NCBI RefSeq assembly: GCF_005144715.1
Contig: NZ_SWKR01000002.1
Span: 310,001-374,000, forward strand
Source of the DNA: Sphingomonas baiyangensis
GTDB taxonomy: Bacteria > Pseudomonadota > Alphaproteobacteria > Sphingomonadales > Sphingomonadaceae
Reading direction: 5' to 3'
Length of the DNA stretch: 64,000 nucleotides
The translations under genes and the position numbers were made by a program. Positions 37,325-48,215 of this stretch are shown in pieces (the first letter of the stretch is position 1; every line of letters starts with the position of its first letter). The notes below the pieces were generated by a model that worked only from the letters and a program-made list of their open reading frames with translations, was not told the DNA's origin and ran no database searches.

Positions 37325-38007
37325 TTGCCGCTCCCGCCATATGCGAAGGGCGGCGACCAGCCTTCGTCGACGACGCGGCCCGAATACTGCCGCGCCTCGC
37401 TCGCCTCGCCGTGGCGCGCGAGCATGGGGTTGCGGCTGCCCGCCAGCGCTTCGTCGCGCACCATGATCTTCTCGCGCATCGATTCGTACTTGCCGTCGGC
37501 GCGCAACGTTTCGAACTGGTCGTGCAGGTTGAACACCATCGCGGGTCGCGCGAAGCGGCGGGCGGGGCGGCTGGCGTGCGGGTGCAGCCCGACGATGAAA
37601 AACGCCTCGCCGCCGAAGCTTAGTGAGAAATGCGGGTTGGCCGGATCGGGGCTGACGCGCGCGTCATATTCCTGCCCGCGCCACACGTCCTTGTCCGACA
37701 GCGACTGGACGCGCGCCCACAGCGCCGCCTCGAAGCCGGCCTCGTCGAGCGTGCCCGGCCCTTCGAACACTACGGCGAAGCTGCGATACAGGCCCGGATC
37801 GTCTCGATAGGCGCTGGCGAAGTGCAGCAGGCCGTCATGGATGCGCACATCGTCCCACGCGCTGTCGATCGCGCGGCAGGCGAGTACCTGGAGCGTGCCG
37901 CGCGCCATCGCCGCCTTCGCGCCGACACAGGGGAAGGCGCGCGCATCGACGTGCGCGTACATCATCGCTTCGAGCGCGCCTTGCGCTTCGGATGCCCAGC
38001 TAAACAT
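37321..38007 (-). CDS. YqcI/YcgG family protein, GntA-like heme-dependent guanidine N-hydroxylase candidate
   Basis: A 228-residue protein. FPCVGAKAAM near residues 25-34, the FVVGLHPHASRPARRF-like stretch around 137-151 and the FNLHDQFETLR segment match the YqcI/YcgG family. Members with known activity, such as GntA of guanitoxin synthesis, are heme-dependent N-hydroxylases of guanidine groups; many others are uncharacterised. It is the first gene of a two-gene operon with the DUF1989 protein and is divergent from a MarR regulator, with an inverted repeat in the 127-bp gap. The family is firm; the reaction here is inference. Confidence 0.75.
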   Translation of the reverse strand: MFSWASEAQGALEAMMYAHVDARAFPCVGAKAAMARGTLQVLACRAIDSAWDDVRIHDGLLHFASAYRDDPGLYRSFAVVFEGPGTLDEAGFEAALWARVQSLSDKDVWRGQEYDARVSPDPANPHFSLSFGGEAFFIVGLHPHASRPARRFARPAMVFNLHDQFETLRADGKYESMREKIMVRDEALAGSRNPMLARHGEASEARQYSGRVVDEGWSPPFAYGGSGK

Positions 38008-38053
38008 AGGTTAAGATCATATCGCCTTGGTAACAATCGGTTTTCGGCACTAC

Positions 38054-38075
38054 GAACCGCAGCAAGGTACGGTTC
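38054..38075. promoter_or_regulatory. Inverted repeat in the divergent marR promoter region, candidate operator
   Basis: GAACCG and CGGTTC form perfect 6-bp arms around a 10-bp spacer, midway between the divergent YqcI/YcgG and MarR starts. The dyad suits a dimeric regulator such as the adjacent MarR protein. No binding evidence exists. Confidence 0.35.
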
Positions 38076-38134
38076 CGCGCATAACGCGATAATCGACGGA
38101 TGACGTGCCGCGCGGCGGGCGCTAGCGTCGCGCC

Positions 38135-38587
38135 ATGTCACGCCTGCGCCTCGACGAATTCCTGCCCTACCGGCTCTCGATCGCGTCGAACCGCGTGTCG
38201 AGCATGGTGGCGACGACCTATCAGGCGATGTTCGGGCTGCGCATTCCCGAATGGCGGCTGGTGGCGGTGCTCGCCGAGGGCGACGGCATGACGCAGCACG
38301 CGCTGTGCGGGCGCACGCGGATGGACAAGGTGTCGGTCAGCCGCGCGGCGATCGCGCTCGCCGAGCGCGGGCTGGTCGAGCGATCGCCCAATCCGGGCGA
38401 CCAGCGATCGCACCTGCTGCGCCTGAGTGCCGAGGGCCGCGCGCTCTACGATCAGGTGGCACCCAAGGCGATCGAGATCGAGGCCCGGCTGCTCGCGGCG
38501 TTCGAGCCCGGCGAGATCGAGCAGCTGCGCGTCATGCTGACGCGTCTCGAGGATGCCGCCGCGCAGATCGAGCCCGACCGGGGTTGA
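38135..38587 (+). CDS. MarR-family transcriptional regulator
   Basis: A 150-residue winged helix-turn-helix regulator. The DNA-binding region (about residues 35-100) contains IPEWRLVAVLAEGDGMTQ, then RTRMDKVSVSRAAIALAERG and the wing with PNPGDQRSHLLRLS; the last shows the D-x-R dipeptide diagnostic of MarR. Such repressors usually bind palindromes in their own divergent promoter and are released by small aromatic or metabolite ligands. Divergence from the YqcI/YcgG-DUF1989 operon suggests it controls that pair. Confidence 0.92.
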   Translation: MSRLRLDEFLPYRLSIASNRVSSMVATTYQAMFGLRIPEWRLVAVLAEGDGMTQHALCGRTRMDKVSVSRAAIALAERGLVERSPNPGDQRSHLLRLSAEGRALYDQVAPKAIEIEARLLAAFEPGEIEQLRVMLTRLEDAAAQIEPDRG

Positions 38588-38659
38588 TCGGCGCGGCGCG
38601 GCATGCTCAACCGCACGCGCCTCCCCGGGCCGTGACCGACCGACAGCCAAGGAGGAATC

Positions 38660-40774
38660 ATGCCCGCCACCATCGATCGTGCCGGCCTCGCCGTCGCCGC
38701 GCCGCTCGCGCGCTTCGTCGAGGAGCGCGTGCTGCCCGATATCGGCATCGCGGCCGACGCCTTCTGGCAAGGTGCGGCCGACATCTTCGCGCGCTTTGCA
38801 CCGCGCAACCGCGCGCTGCTCGCCGAGCGCGAACGCTTGCAGGCGGCGATCGACGAATGGCTCGGCGCGCGCGCGGGCACGCCGATCGACCCCGCCGAGC
38901 ACGAGGCGTTTCTGCGCCGCATCGGCTATCTGGTCGACGAGCCCGGCGACTTCACCATCGATACCGCCAATGTCGATCCCGAGATCGCGCGCATGGCGGG
39001 GCCGCAACTGGTGGTCCCCGCGCTCAACGCGCGCTTCGTGCTCAACGCGGCGAACGCGCGCTGGGGCAGCCTGTACGACGCGCTCTACGGCACCGATGCG
39101 CTGCCCGGCGCGGCGGCTCTTGGCGGTTATGACGCCGAGCGAGGCACTGCCGTCATCGCGCGCGGCCGCGCGTTTCTCGATGAAGCGGTGCCGCTCGCCG
39201 ACGGCAGCTGGCGCGACCATGTGCAGGGACCGATCGCGCTCGCCGATCCAACGCAGTTCGTCGGCCATGCCGGCGCCAACCTGCTGTTCCGCCACCATGG
39301 CCTGCATATCGAGGTGGTGATCGACCGCGATCACCCGATCGGCAGCGGCGACCAGGCGGGAATCGCCGACATCCTGCTCGAATCGGCGCTGACGACGATC
39401 GTCGATCTCGAGGATTCGGTCGCGGCGGTCGACGCCGACGACAAGGTGGCGGCCTATGGCAACTGGCTGGGGCTAATGCGCGGCGAGTTGGAGGAGCGCT
39501 TCGACAAGGGCGGCACCACCGTCCACCGCACGCTTTCGCCCGATCGCAGCTACACGCGCACCGACGGCGGCGAGCTCGTGCTGCCGGGGCGGGCGCTGCT
39601 GTTCGTACGCAATGTCGGCCATCTGATGACGACGCCCGCGATCCGCCTGCCCGATGGCGGCGAGGCGCCCGAAGGCATCCTCGATGCGATCGTCACCGCC
39701 GCGATCGCGCTGCACGACCTCAAGCGCGTCGGGCGGCTGGCGAACAGCCGGACGGGATCGGTCTATGTCGTCAAGCCCAAGATGCACGGGCCGACCGAAT
39801 GCGCCTTTACCGACGAACTGTTCGATGCGGTCGAGGACATGCTGGGCATGGCGCGCCATACGATCAAGGTGGGCGTGATGGACGAGGAGCGGCGCACCTC
39901 GGCCAATCTGGCGGCATGCATCCATACCGTGCGCCACCGCATCGCCTTCATCAATACGGGCTTCCTCGATCGCACCGGCGACGAGATCCACACGGCGATG
40001 CGCGCCGGCGCGGTGATCCCCAAGGTCGAGATGAAGAAGGCCGACTGGATCGCCGCCTATGAGGATCGCAACGTGCTCATCGGGCTGCGGCACGGCCTTT
40101 CGGGGCGCGCGCAGATCGGCAAGGGCATGTGGGCGGCGCCCGATCGCATGGGCGCGATGCTCGCTGAAAAGGCGGCGCATCCGATGAGCGGCGCGAACAC
40201 CGCCTGGGTGCCGTCGCCCACCGCGGCAACGTTGCACGCGCTGCATTATCATCAGGTCGATGTGGCGGCGCGGCAGCAGGCGCGCGCTGCCGAGCCGGTG
40301 CCGGGGCTCGACCGGCTGCTGGCGCTGCCGCTGGCGATGGGGCGCAACTGGTCGCGCGATGAAGTAGCGCGCGAGCTCGACAACAATGCGCAGGGCATAT
40401 TGGGCTATGTCGTGCGCTGGATCGACCAGGGCGTGGGCTGCTCGAAGGTGCCCGATATCGACGATATCGGGCTGATGGAGGACCGCGCGACGCTGCGCAT
40501 CTCGTCGCAGCTGCTCGCCAACTGGCTGGCGCACGGCGTGGCGAGCGAGGAGGAGGTCGAGGCCGCATTGCGGCGCATGGCCGCCAAGGTCGATGCGCAG
40601 AATGCCGGCGACCCGGCCTATCGCGCGATGGCCGACGATCCCGCGCACAATCTGGCGTTCCGCGCGGCGCGCGCGCTGGTGTTCGAAGGCGCGAGCCAGC
40701 CGAGCGGCTATACCGAGCCGCTGCTCCACCGCTTCCGCGCGCAGGCCAAGCAATCGAGCCAGGCCGGATTGTAG
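38660..40774 (+). CDS. glcB: Malate synthase G
   Basis: A 704-residue enzyme of the G isoform size. [47 protein letters not shown] and the [14 protein letters not shown] stretch carry the catalytic Arg, Glu and Asp residues; [24 protein letters not shown] sequence follows. It condenses glyoxylate with acetyl-CoA to malate in the glyoxylate or glycolate pathway. The RBS AAGGAGG lies just upstream of the ATG. No isocitrate lyase gene is in the window. Confidence 0.96.
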   Translation: MPATIDRAGLAVAAPLARFVEERVLPDIGIAADAFWQGAADIFARFAPRNRALLAERERLQAAIDEWLGARAGTPIDPAEHEAFLRRIGYLVDEPGDFTIDTANVDPEIARMAGPQLVVPALNARFVLNAANARWGSLYDALYGTDALPGAAALGGYDAERGTAVIARGRAFLDEAVPLADGSWRDHVQGPIALADPTQFVGHAGANLLFRHHGLHIEVVIDRDHPIGSGDQAGIADILLESALTTIVDLEDSVAAVDADDKVAAYGNWLGLMRGELEERFDKGGTTVHRTLSPDRSYTRTDGGELVLPGRALLFVRNVGHLMTTPAIRLPDGGEAPEGILDAIVTAAIALHDLKRVGRLANSRTGSVYVVKPKMHGPTECAFTDELFDAVEDMLGMARHTIKVGVMDEERRTSANLAACIHTVRHRIAFINTGFLDRTGDEIHTAMRAGAVIPKVEMKKADWIAAYEDRNVLIGLRHGLSGRAQIGKGMWAAPDRMGAMLAEKAAHPMSGANTAWVPSPTAATLHALHYHQVDVAARQQARAAEPVPGLDRLLALPLAMGRNWSRDEVARELDNNAQGILGYVVRWIDQGVGCSKVPDIDDIGLMEDRATLRISSQLLANWLAHGVASEEEVEAALRRMAAKVDAQNAGDPAYRAMADDPAHNLAFRAARALVFEGASQPSGYTEPLLHRFRAQAKQSSQAGL

Positions 40775-40822
40775 GCTCCGCGCCTACTGGCAAACGCCGA
40801 AACCGCTGATACAAGGCGCGGC

Positions 40823-43093
40823 ATGACCACCGAACCCGTCGGGGATGTCGCTGCGGCGGGTCCGGCCATCGAAGCGAAGCGCGGCGTCCGCCCGCTGTTC
40901 GTCGTCGCGATCCTCACCGGATCGTTCCTGCTGTTCCTCGTCCAGCCGATGATCGCGCGCATGGCGCTGCCGCGGCTGGGCGGTGCGCCGGCGGTGTGGA
41001 ACTCGGCGATGCTCGTCTATCAGGCGCTGCTGCTGGGCGGCTATGCCTATGCCCACTGGCTGGGCCGCGTGCCGCTCCGGCGACAGGCGCAGATCCATCT
41101 GGCGGTGCTGGCGATCGCCGCACTGTGGCTGCCGATCGGGCTGATGCAGGCCAATCCGCCGCCCGACGCCGAGCCGGCGGTCTGGGTGCCGTGGCTGCTC
41201 GGCGCCTCGATCGGACCTTTGTTCTTCGCGGTCGCCGCGCAGGCGCCGCTGCTCCAGCGCTGGTTCGCCGCCTCGGCCGAGGGCCAGAATCCCTATGCGC
41301 TCTATGCCGCATCGAACATCGGCAGCTTCGGCGGGCTGATCGCCTATCCGCTGCTCGTCGAGCCGGCGATGGCGCTGTCGCGGCAGAGCCTGTTGTGGAG
41401 CGCGGGCTATGCGCTGCTGTTCGCGCTGGTGGCGGCATGTGCATGGCGGCTGCCGCGCGGACAGGCGGCGATCATCGTCGAACGCCCGACCAGCGCGCGA
41501 CCCTCCGCGGCTCGCGTGCTGCACTGGATCGCGCTTGCGCTGGTGCCCTCGGGGCTGATGCTCGCTACCTCGACCTTCCTCACTACCGATATCGTCGCGG
41601 TGCCGCTTTTGTGGGTGCTGCCGCTCGGCCTCTATCTGCTCAGTTTCTCGGTGGCGTTCGCCACGCGGCGGGGCGTGGCTGATGCGATCACGCTGTTCGC
41701 GCCCGTCACCATCCTGATGTTCGGCGGCGTGATGATCGCCGGGCAGCACGAATATCCCTTCCTCAACGCGCTGATGGCGCTGGCGCTGTTGTTCATGGTG
41801 GCGGTCGCGCTGCACACGCAGATGTACCGGCTGCGGCCCGAGCCCGACCGGCTTACGGGCTTCTATCTCGCCATGTCGGTGGGTGGCGCGCTGGGCGGCG
41901 TGTTCGCCGCTTTGCTGGCGCCGGTGCTGTTCGACTGGACCTATGAATATCCCATCCTGATCCTCGCGGCAGGGCTGCTGGCGCCGCGCGCCTTCCTGAT
42001 CGAGGTGATCGGGCGGTGGTGGCAGGGCGATCGGTTCGCGCTGGCGACGCGGACGATGCTGGTCGCCGCGGTGACGGCGCTGCTCGTCTATATCGGCCTG
42101 TTCGACCCGCAGGGCTGGCTGGGCGCGCGGCACCAGAACCTGGCGTTCCTCGCGCTCGGCGTCGTAGGTATCGCTACCATCGGCACGCGCATTCCCTATG
42201 CGATCGTGCTTGCGGGGGCGTTGTTCCTGTTCGGCGGCTATGGCGCGCTGCAGGTCACGCTGCAGGGAGATACGCGCACGCGCAGCTATTTCGGCGTCTA
42301 TACCATTCGCGACTATCCCGAGAGCGGCACGCGCACGCTGGCACATGGCACCACGCTGCACGGCGTGCAGTTCACCGGCGATGCGGCGACGCGCCGCCAG
42401 CCCACCAGCTACTATATGCCGCGATCGGGCGTGGGTGTGGCCTTGGGCGCGGCCGACGATCTCTACGGGCCCAATGCGCGCATCGGCGCGGTGGGGCTGG
42501 GGACGGGGACGCTCGCCTGCTATGCGCGACCGGGCCAGCGGTGGCGCTTCTACGAGATCGACCCGACGGTGATCGCGATCGCGCGCGACAGCGGCAAGTT
42601 CAGCTTCCTCGCCGATTGCCTGCCCGATGCCGATATCGTGCTCGGCGACGCGCGCCTGTCGCTCGCGGCGCAGGCGCCCGGCAGCCTCGACCTGCTCGCG
42701 CTCGACGCCTTCTCGTCGGATGCGGTGCCGATGCACCTGATGACGCGCGAGGCGTTCCAAACCTATGGCCGCGTCCTGACGCCGCGCGGACTGCTGCTGG
42801 TGCACATCTCGAATCGCTTCATGGATCTGGAGCCGGTGGTGACGGCGACGGCGGGCCGCGGCTGGCTGGCGGCGAAGCTCAGCTACGCGCCGGGCCTTGG
42901 CGACAATGCCGAAGCGACGGTATCCGACTGGATCGCGCTGACGCGCGACCCCGAGGTGCTCGCCGAGCTGATCGCCGGCGGCGAGAACTGGCAGATGCTG
43001 CGTGGGCGCGACGATCTGGAGGCGTGGACCGACGATTACGCCTCGATCATGCCGGTGCTGCGCAATCCCTTCGCGAGCGTCGCCGGCGACTAA
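40823..43093 (+). CDS. Fused membrane/spermidine-synthase-like protein
   Basis: A 756-residue fusion. The first about 500 residues contain around eleven to twelve hydrophobic segments, starting VAILTGSFLLFLVQPMIARM, typical of the membrane part of so-called fused MFS/spermidine synthases. The C-terminal about 230 residues are spermidine-synthase-like, with GLGTGTLACYARPGQRWRFY-type motif I followed by EIDP, and LDAFSSDAVPMHLMTREAF. The catalytic Asp pair needed for aminopropyl transfer cannot be confirmed, and the true substrate of these fusions is unknown. It converges with the lipoprotein gene, 7 bp apart. Confidence 0.88.
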   Translation: MTTEPVGDVAAAGPAIEAKRGVRPLFVVAILTGSFLLFLVQPMIARMALPRLGGAPAVWNSAMLVYQALLLGGYAYAHWLGRVPLRRQAQIHLAVLAIAALWLPIGLMQANPPPDAEPAVWVPWLLGASIGPLFFAVAAQAPLLQRWFAASAEGQNPYALYAASNIGSFGGLIAYPLLVEPAMALSRQSLLWSAGYALLFALVAACAWRLPRGQAAIIVERPTSARPSAARVLHWIALALVPSGLMLATSTFLTTDIVAVPLLWVLPLGLYLLSFSVAFATRRGVADAITLFAPVTILMFGGVMIAGQHEYPFLNALMALALLFMVAVALHTQMYRLRPEPDRLTGFYLAMSVGGALGGVFAALLAPVLFDWTYEYPILILAAGLLAPRAFLIEVIGRWWQGDRFALATRTMLVAAVTALLVYIGLFDPQGWLGARHQNLAFLALGVVGIATIGTRIPYAIVLAGALFLFGGYGALQVTLQGDTRTRSYFGVYTIRDYPESGTRTLAHGTTLHGVQFTGDAATRRQPTSYYMPRSGVGVALGAADDLYGPNARIGAVGLGTGTLACYARPGQRWRFYEIDPTVIAIARDSGKFSFLADCLPDADIVLGDARLSLAAQAPGSLDLLALDAFSSDAVPMHLMTREAFQTYGRVLTPRGLLLVHISNRFMDLEPVVTATAGRGWLAAKLSYAPGLGDNAEATVSDWIALTRDPEVLAELIAGGENWQMLRGRDDLEAWTDDYASIMPVLRNPFASVAGD

Positions 43094-43100
43094 CGCGGCG

Positions 43101-43613
43101 TCAGGCCGGCGCGAGGCTGCGTTCGATCGCCGCGATGCGCTCGATCTGCGCGGCGACTGCGGCGCGCTGGGCGCTGAGCAGGCGATCGAGCGCGGGGTAG
43201 GCGGGCTGACCCGAAAGCGCGCGATCGGTCGCCAGCTTCTCGGTATCGCCGAGCACGGCGGCGGTTGCGCTGCGCAGCGTGTCGAGCTCGGCGAGCGCGA
43301 CCTGCGCCTCGATCCACGGCTCGCTGCCCGCTGCGGCGCCGGCGGCGCGCGTGGCGAGCGTCTGCGCGCGCGCGGACGCGGCGTCGAAGGTCCGCACCGC
43401 CTCGGCCAGTGCCGCCTGCTGCTCGCCGATCTTCAACTCGAGCGCGGGATCGGGCGCGCTCTCGCGCACCGGCCGCACCGGATCGGCGAAGCTCGTCTTC
43501 TCGATCGCGCGCGGCAGCAGCGAGGGATAGCGGTCGTCGGGCGCCGAACAGCCCGCCGTGGCAAGCAGAAGCAGCAGCGCGGCAGGGGCAGGGGCAGGGA
43601 AGGGGTGTCGCAT
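43101..43613 (-). CDS. Putative lipoprotein, helical
   Basis: A 170-residue protein with a hydrophobic signal sequence ending in a lipobox (LATAGC, lipidated Cys at about residue 22). The mature part is Ala-rich and strongly helical, probably coiled coil, with a segment DPALELKIGEQQAALAEAVR repeated in style but not in sequence. It is likely attached to the inner leaflet of the outer membrane. No family is recognised. It reads toward the spermidine-synthase fusion. Confidence 0.7.
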   Translation of the reverse strand: MRHPFPAPAPAALLLLLATAGCSAPDDRYPSLLPRAIEKTSFADPVRPVRESAPDPALELKIGEQQAALAEAVRTFDAASARAQTLATRAAGAAAGSEPWIEAQVALAELDTLRSATAAVLGDTEKLATDRALSGQPAYPALDRLLSAQRAAVAAQIERIAAIERSLAPA

Positions 43614-43696
43614 CGCCCTTGCCTATGCGCGCAAATTATCGTGCGCAACGGGGTTGCCATGCCTGCGAACGCCTTCTATGTGCCCACCTCCAATGC

Positions 43697-43773
43697 GCGC
43701 CCGTAGCTCAGCTGGATAGAGCATCAGACTACGAATCTGAGGGTCGGACGTTCGAATCGTTCCGGGCGCGCCA
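43697..43773 (+). tRNA. tRNA-Arg (anticodon ACG)
   Basis: Cloverleaf with acceptor GCGCCCG/CGGGCGC, D arm TAGCTCAGCTGGATAGAGC, anticodon loop CTACGAA (ACG, read as ICG), T arm GGACGTTCGAATCGTTC and encoded CCA. Length 77 nt. A T-run follows directly and may help end transcription. Confidence 0.95.
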
Positions 43774-43812
43774 CTTTTTCCCCGTACCGACCGGCGGCAT
43801 CGCGCCGCCTCG

Positions 43813-45603
43813 TCAGCGGCGGCCAAACAGCTTCTCGATATCGCCGTGCGCCAGCTTCACCCAGGTGGGGCGGCCGTGATTGCACTGGCCCGAATGCGGC
43901 GTCGCTTCCATCTCGCGCAGCAGCGCGTTCATCTCGGCGACCGACAGCACGCGACCGGCGCGCACCGAGCTGTGGCAGGCCATCGTCGCGGCGACGTGAT
44001 CGAGCCGCTCGGCAAGCGCCAGCGCCTCGTCATGCGCGGCGAGATCGTCGGCCAGATCGCGTACCAGGCCGGCCGCATCGCTCTGGCCGAGCATCGCGGG
44101 CGTCGCGCGCACCAGCATCGCCTGCGGGCCGAAGCGTTCGAGTTCGAGCCCCATCGCGGTCAATTCGTCGAGACGCGCCTCGAGCCGGTCGCAAGCCGGC
44201 TCGTCGAGTTCGACGACCTCGGGCAACAGCAGCGCCTGGCGCGGCGCGCCGCCTGCGGCCAGCGCGCGCCGCATCCGTTCGAGCACGAGGCGTTCGTGCG
44301 CGGCGTGTTGGTCGACGAGTATCAGCCCGTCCTCGGCCTCGGCGACGATATAGGTGCGCGCCACCTGCCCGCGCGCGGCGCCGAGCGGATGCGCGGTGGT
44401 GCCGGGGGCGGGATCGTGCGCGGCCTCGGCGCGCGCAAGCGGGGGGGCGGCGGCGAAGGTCGGGCGACGGTCGGCGACGTGATCGGCAGCGCCGGGCTCG
44501 CGACCGCTCCACCAGCTTTCAGCCGGCGGTTCCGGGGCGACGGGCGAGAGGGGCTCCGCCTGCCACATCGCCAGCGTGTCGGCGGTGGGGCGCGCGCTGC
44601 GATGGCCGGCGGCATCGAGCGCGCGCCTGAGGCCGCTCACGATCGTGCCCCGCACCATCGCGGGATCGCGGAAGCGCACCTCGGTCTTGGCGGGGTGGAC
44701 GTTGACGTCGACCTGATCGGCATCGACATCGAGGAACAGCGCGACGACGGCATGGCGATCGCGTGCGAGCATTTCGGAATAGGCGCCGCGGATCGCGCCG
44801 GTCAGCAGCCGGTCGCGTACCGGGCGGCCGTTGACGAACAGATATTGATGATCGGCGATGCCGCGATTGAAGGTCGGCAGCCCGGCGATGCCGCCGAGCA
44901 CCAGCCCCTCGCGCGCGATGTAGATCGGCACGGCATTGTCGATAAGCGCGCGGTCAGTGAGCGCGGCAACGCGATCGGGCCGCGCCTCGCCCGGCTGGAC
45001 GTTGAGGCTGCGCCGCCCGTCATGCTCGAGCGTGAAGCCGATATCGGGACGCGCCATCGCGAGGCGCCGCACTGCATCGAGGCAGGCGGCATATTCGGCG
45101 CGCGGCGTGCGCAGGAACTTGCGCCGGGCGGGCACGCGCGCGAACAGCGCCTCGACGATGACGCGCGTGCCCGGCGGCAGCGCGGCGGGGCCTTCGCCGG
45201 CAGGCATGCCGTTGTCGATCACCAGCCGCCAGCCGCTGTCGGCGTCGCGCGGTCGGCTCTCGATCGTCATCGTCGCGACGCTGGCGATCGAGGGCAACGC
45301 TTCGCCGCGAAAACCGAGCGTCGTAACGCCTTGTATCTCGCCCGAATCCCACAGCGATTCGGGCAGTTTGGAGGTTGCGTGCCGTTCGAGCGCCAGATGC
45401 ATGGCCTCGGGCGCCATACCGCAGCCGTCGTCGATCACCTCGATGCGCTCGATCCCGCCGCCCGAAAGCCGCACGACGATACGCGAAGCACCTGAATCGA
45501 TTGCGTTTTCCACTAGCTCCTTGAGCGCCGATGCGGGGCGCTCGACCACCTCACCCGCGGCGATGCGGTTGACGAGATGCGAGGGGAGGCGGCGTATTGA
45601 CAT
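43813..45603 (-). CDS. mutL: DNA mismatch repair protein MutL
   Basis: 596 residues from the ATG at 45603. The GHKL ATPase domain shows ELVENAIDSGAS, VIDDGCGM and TTLGFRGEALPSIASV. The C-terminal domain has the endonuclease motif DQHAAHERLVLERM and ends with the metal-binding GQCNHGRPT, so this is a latent nicking MutL, as expected in bacteria without MutH. The open frame continues upstream as an antisense shadow of mreBCD to 48303, but the conserved N-terminus and the ATG at 45603 define the gene. It diverges from mreB across 147 bp. Confidence 0.96.
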   Translation of the reverse strand: MSIRRLPSHLVNRIAAGEVVERPASALKELVENAIDSGASRIVVRLSGGGIERIEVIDDGCGMAPEAMHLALERHATSKLPESLWDSGEIQGVTTLGFRGEALPSIASVATMTIESRPRDADSGWRLVIDNGMPAGEGPAALPPGTRVIVEALFARVPARRKFLRTPRAEYAACLDAVRRLAMARPDIGFTLEHDGRRSLNVQPGEARPDRVAALTDRALIDNAVPIYIAREGLVLGGIAGLPTFNRGIADHQYLFVNGRPVRDRLLTGAIRGAYSEMLARDRHAVVALFLDVDADQVDVNVHPAKTEVRFRDPAMVRGTIVSGLRRALDAAGHRSARPTADTLAMWQAEPLSPVAPEPPAESWWSGREPGAADHVADRRPTFAAAPPLARAEAAHDPAPGTTAHPLGAARGQVARTYIVAEAEDGLILVDQHAAHERLVLERMRRALAAGGAPRQALLLPEVVELDEPACDRLEARLDELTAMGLELERFGPQAMLVRATPAMLGQSDAAGLVRDLADDLAAHDEALALAERLDHVAATMACHSSVRAGRVLSVAEMNALLREMEATPHSGQCNHGRPTWVKLAHGDIEKLFGRR

Positions 45604-45696
45604 GGGGGGCGCTGTAGCCCAAGCGGCGGCATCCCGCGACCCGCATCCGCCACCGAACCGGAGCTGGCCTTTCCAGTCACCGGCGGGTCCGGCTAA

Positions 45697-46794
<1,098 letters not shown>

Positions 46795-46827
46795 CGAAGG
46801 CGATCGACAAAGGCAGGGGTTAGCCGC

Positions 46828-47709
46828 ATGGCGCCGCAGCGAAATCGGCGCCCGGGCTTTTCGCGGCGGGCGCAATATGTGCTGTTCCTCGGCTATGTCG
46901 CCGCGGCGCTGGGGGCGCTCGTCGGCGCGGTGCTGCTGATCCTCTCGACCTTCGACCCGCCGGCCTATGCCGTGGCGCGCGGCGCGCTGCGCGAGCTGAC
47001 GACGCCCGTGTCGTCGGGGCTGCACTGGGTGCGGCGCGGGCTTGCCTCGATCCCCGAGGGCGTCGGCGACTATTTCGGCGTGGTCGGAGAGAACCAGAGG
47101 CTGCGCGCCGATATCGAGCGCCATCGCGGCACCGTGGCGCGCGCGCGGCAGCTGGTGGTCGAGAATGCGCGGCTGCGCCGGCTGCTGGCGGTGCGCGACC
47201 GCGCGACCGAGACGGTGGCGGTGGCGCGGCTGGTGAGCGCCAGCGCGTCGAGCACGCGGCGCTATGCGACGCTCAACGCGGGCCATTGGCAGAATGTGCG
47301 CAGCGGCTATCCGGTGCGCGGGCCCGAGGGGCTGATCGGCCGCGTCGTCGAGACGAGCCCCAATACCGCGCGCGTGCTGCTCACCTCCGATCCCGAGAGC
47401 GTCGTGCCCGTACGCCGCACGCGCGACGGCGCGCCCGCAATCGCCGCGGGGCGCGGTGACGGGCTGGTCGACATCCGATCGGCAAGCGTCGCCAACCTGG
47501 CGTTCCGGGCCGGCGACCTGTTCGTGACGTCGGGGGCAGGGGGGCTGTATCCGCCGGGCATTCCGGTGGCGCGTGCCGCCGCCGACAGCCGCGATGCGGC
47601 GCAGGCGCGGCTGCTGGCCTCGCCCGATGCGCTCGATTTCGCGATCGTCCATCGCCCCTATCTGCCCGCGCCGACACCCCCGCCGCCTCCGCAGGCTGCA
47701 GCCGAATGA
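46828..47709 (+). CDS. mreC: Rod shape-determining protein MreC
   Basis: A 293-residue bitopic protein. A basic N-terminus and one transmembrane helix (about residues 17-38) are followed by a coiled coil near residues 75-115 (ENQRLRADIERHRGTVARAR), then the periplasmic beta-domain with ARLVSASASSTRRYATLNAG and YPVRGPEGLIGRVVE. It links MreB and PBP2 in the elongasome. The tail is Pro-rich. Its stop overlaps the mreD start (ATGA). Confidence 0.95.
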   Translation: MAPQRNRRPGFSRRAQYVLFLGYVAAALGALVGAVLLILSTFDPPAYAVARGALRELTTPVSSGLHWVRRGLASIPEGVGDYFGVVGENQRLRADIERHRGTVARARQLVVENARLRRLLAVRDRATETVAVARLVSASASSTRRYATLNAGHWQNVRSGYPVRGPEGLIGRVVETSPNTARVLLTSDPESVVPVRRTRDGAPAIAAGRGDGLVDIRSASVANLAFRAGDLFVTSGAGGLYPPGIPVARAAADSRDAAQARLLASPDALDFAIVHRPYLPAPTPPPPPQAAAE

Positions 47710-48215
47710 ACGAGCCGTTGCGCACCGGCTTCGTCGAGCCCGAGGCGCCGCTGCGCGCCAAGCGGCTGGCGCCGCTGATGGTGATGGCCGGATCGCTCGT
47801 GACGCTGCTGCCCGGCGTCGCCACGGTGCCGTGGCTGCCGCCCTTCGGCCTGATGCTGCTGATCGCCTGGCGGCTGCTGCGCACCGACTTGCTGCGCATC
47901 TGGGCGGCGGCCCCGCTCGGCCTGTTCGACGATCTGGTGAGCGGTCAGCCGATCGGCAGCGCGACGATGCTGTGGACGATGTGCATCCTCGCGATCGACA
48001 TGCTAGACACCCGCCTTGTGTGGCGTGATTTCTGGCAGGACTGGCTTCTTGCAACCGGTGCCATCGGCTTCTGCCTGATCGCCGGGCGGCTGGTCGCATC
48101 GCCGCTCTCGGCGCATGTCGATACCGCGCTGGTGCTCCAGATCGCGCTCTCCGCCTCGGCCTATCCGCTGATCGCGCGGATGTGCGCGGCGATCGACCTG
48201 AAGGCGCGCGCATGA
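47706..48215 (+). CDS. mreD: Rod shape-determining protein MreD
   Basis: A 169-residue polytopic protein with about five membrane helices, of the usual MreD length. It contains PPFGLMLLIAWRLLRTDLLR and LGLFDDLVSGQPIGSATMLW, the most conserved MreD motif. It is an inner-membrane part of the elongasome that acts with MreC on PBP2/RodA. Overlaps mreC and mrdA by four bases on each side. Confidence 0.93.
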   Translation: MNEPLRTGFVEPEAPLRAKRLAPLMVMAGSLVTLLPGVATVPWLPPFGLMLLIAWRLLRTDLLRIWAAAPLGLFDDLVSGQPIGSATMLWTMCILAIDMLDTRLVWRDFWQDWLLATGAIGFCLIAGRLVASPLSAHVDTALVLQIALSASAYPLIARMCAAIDLKARA

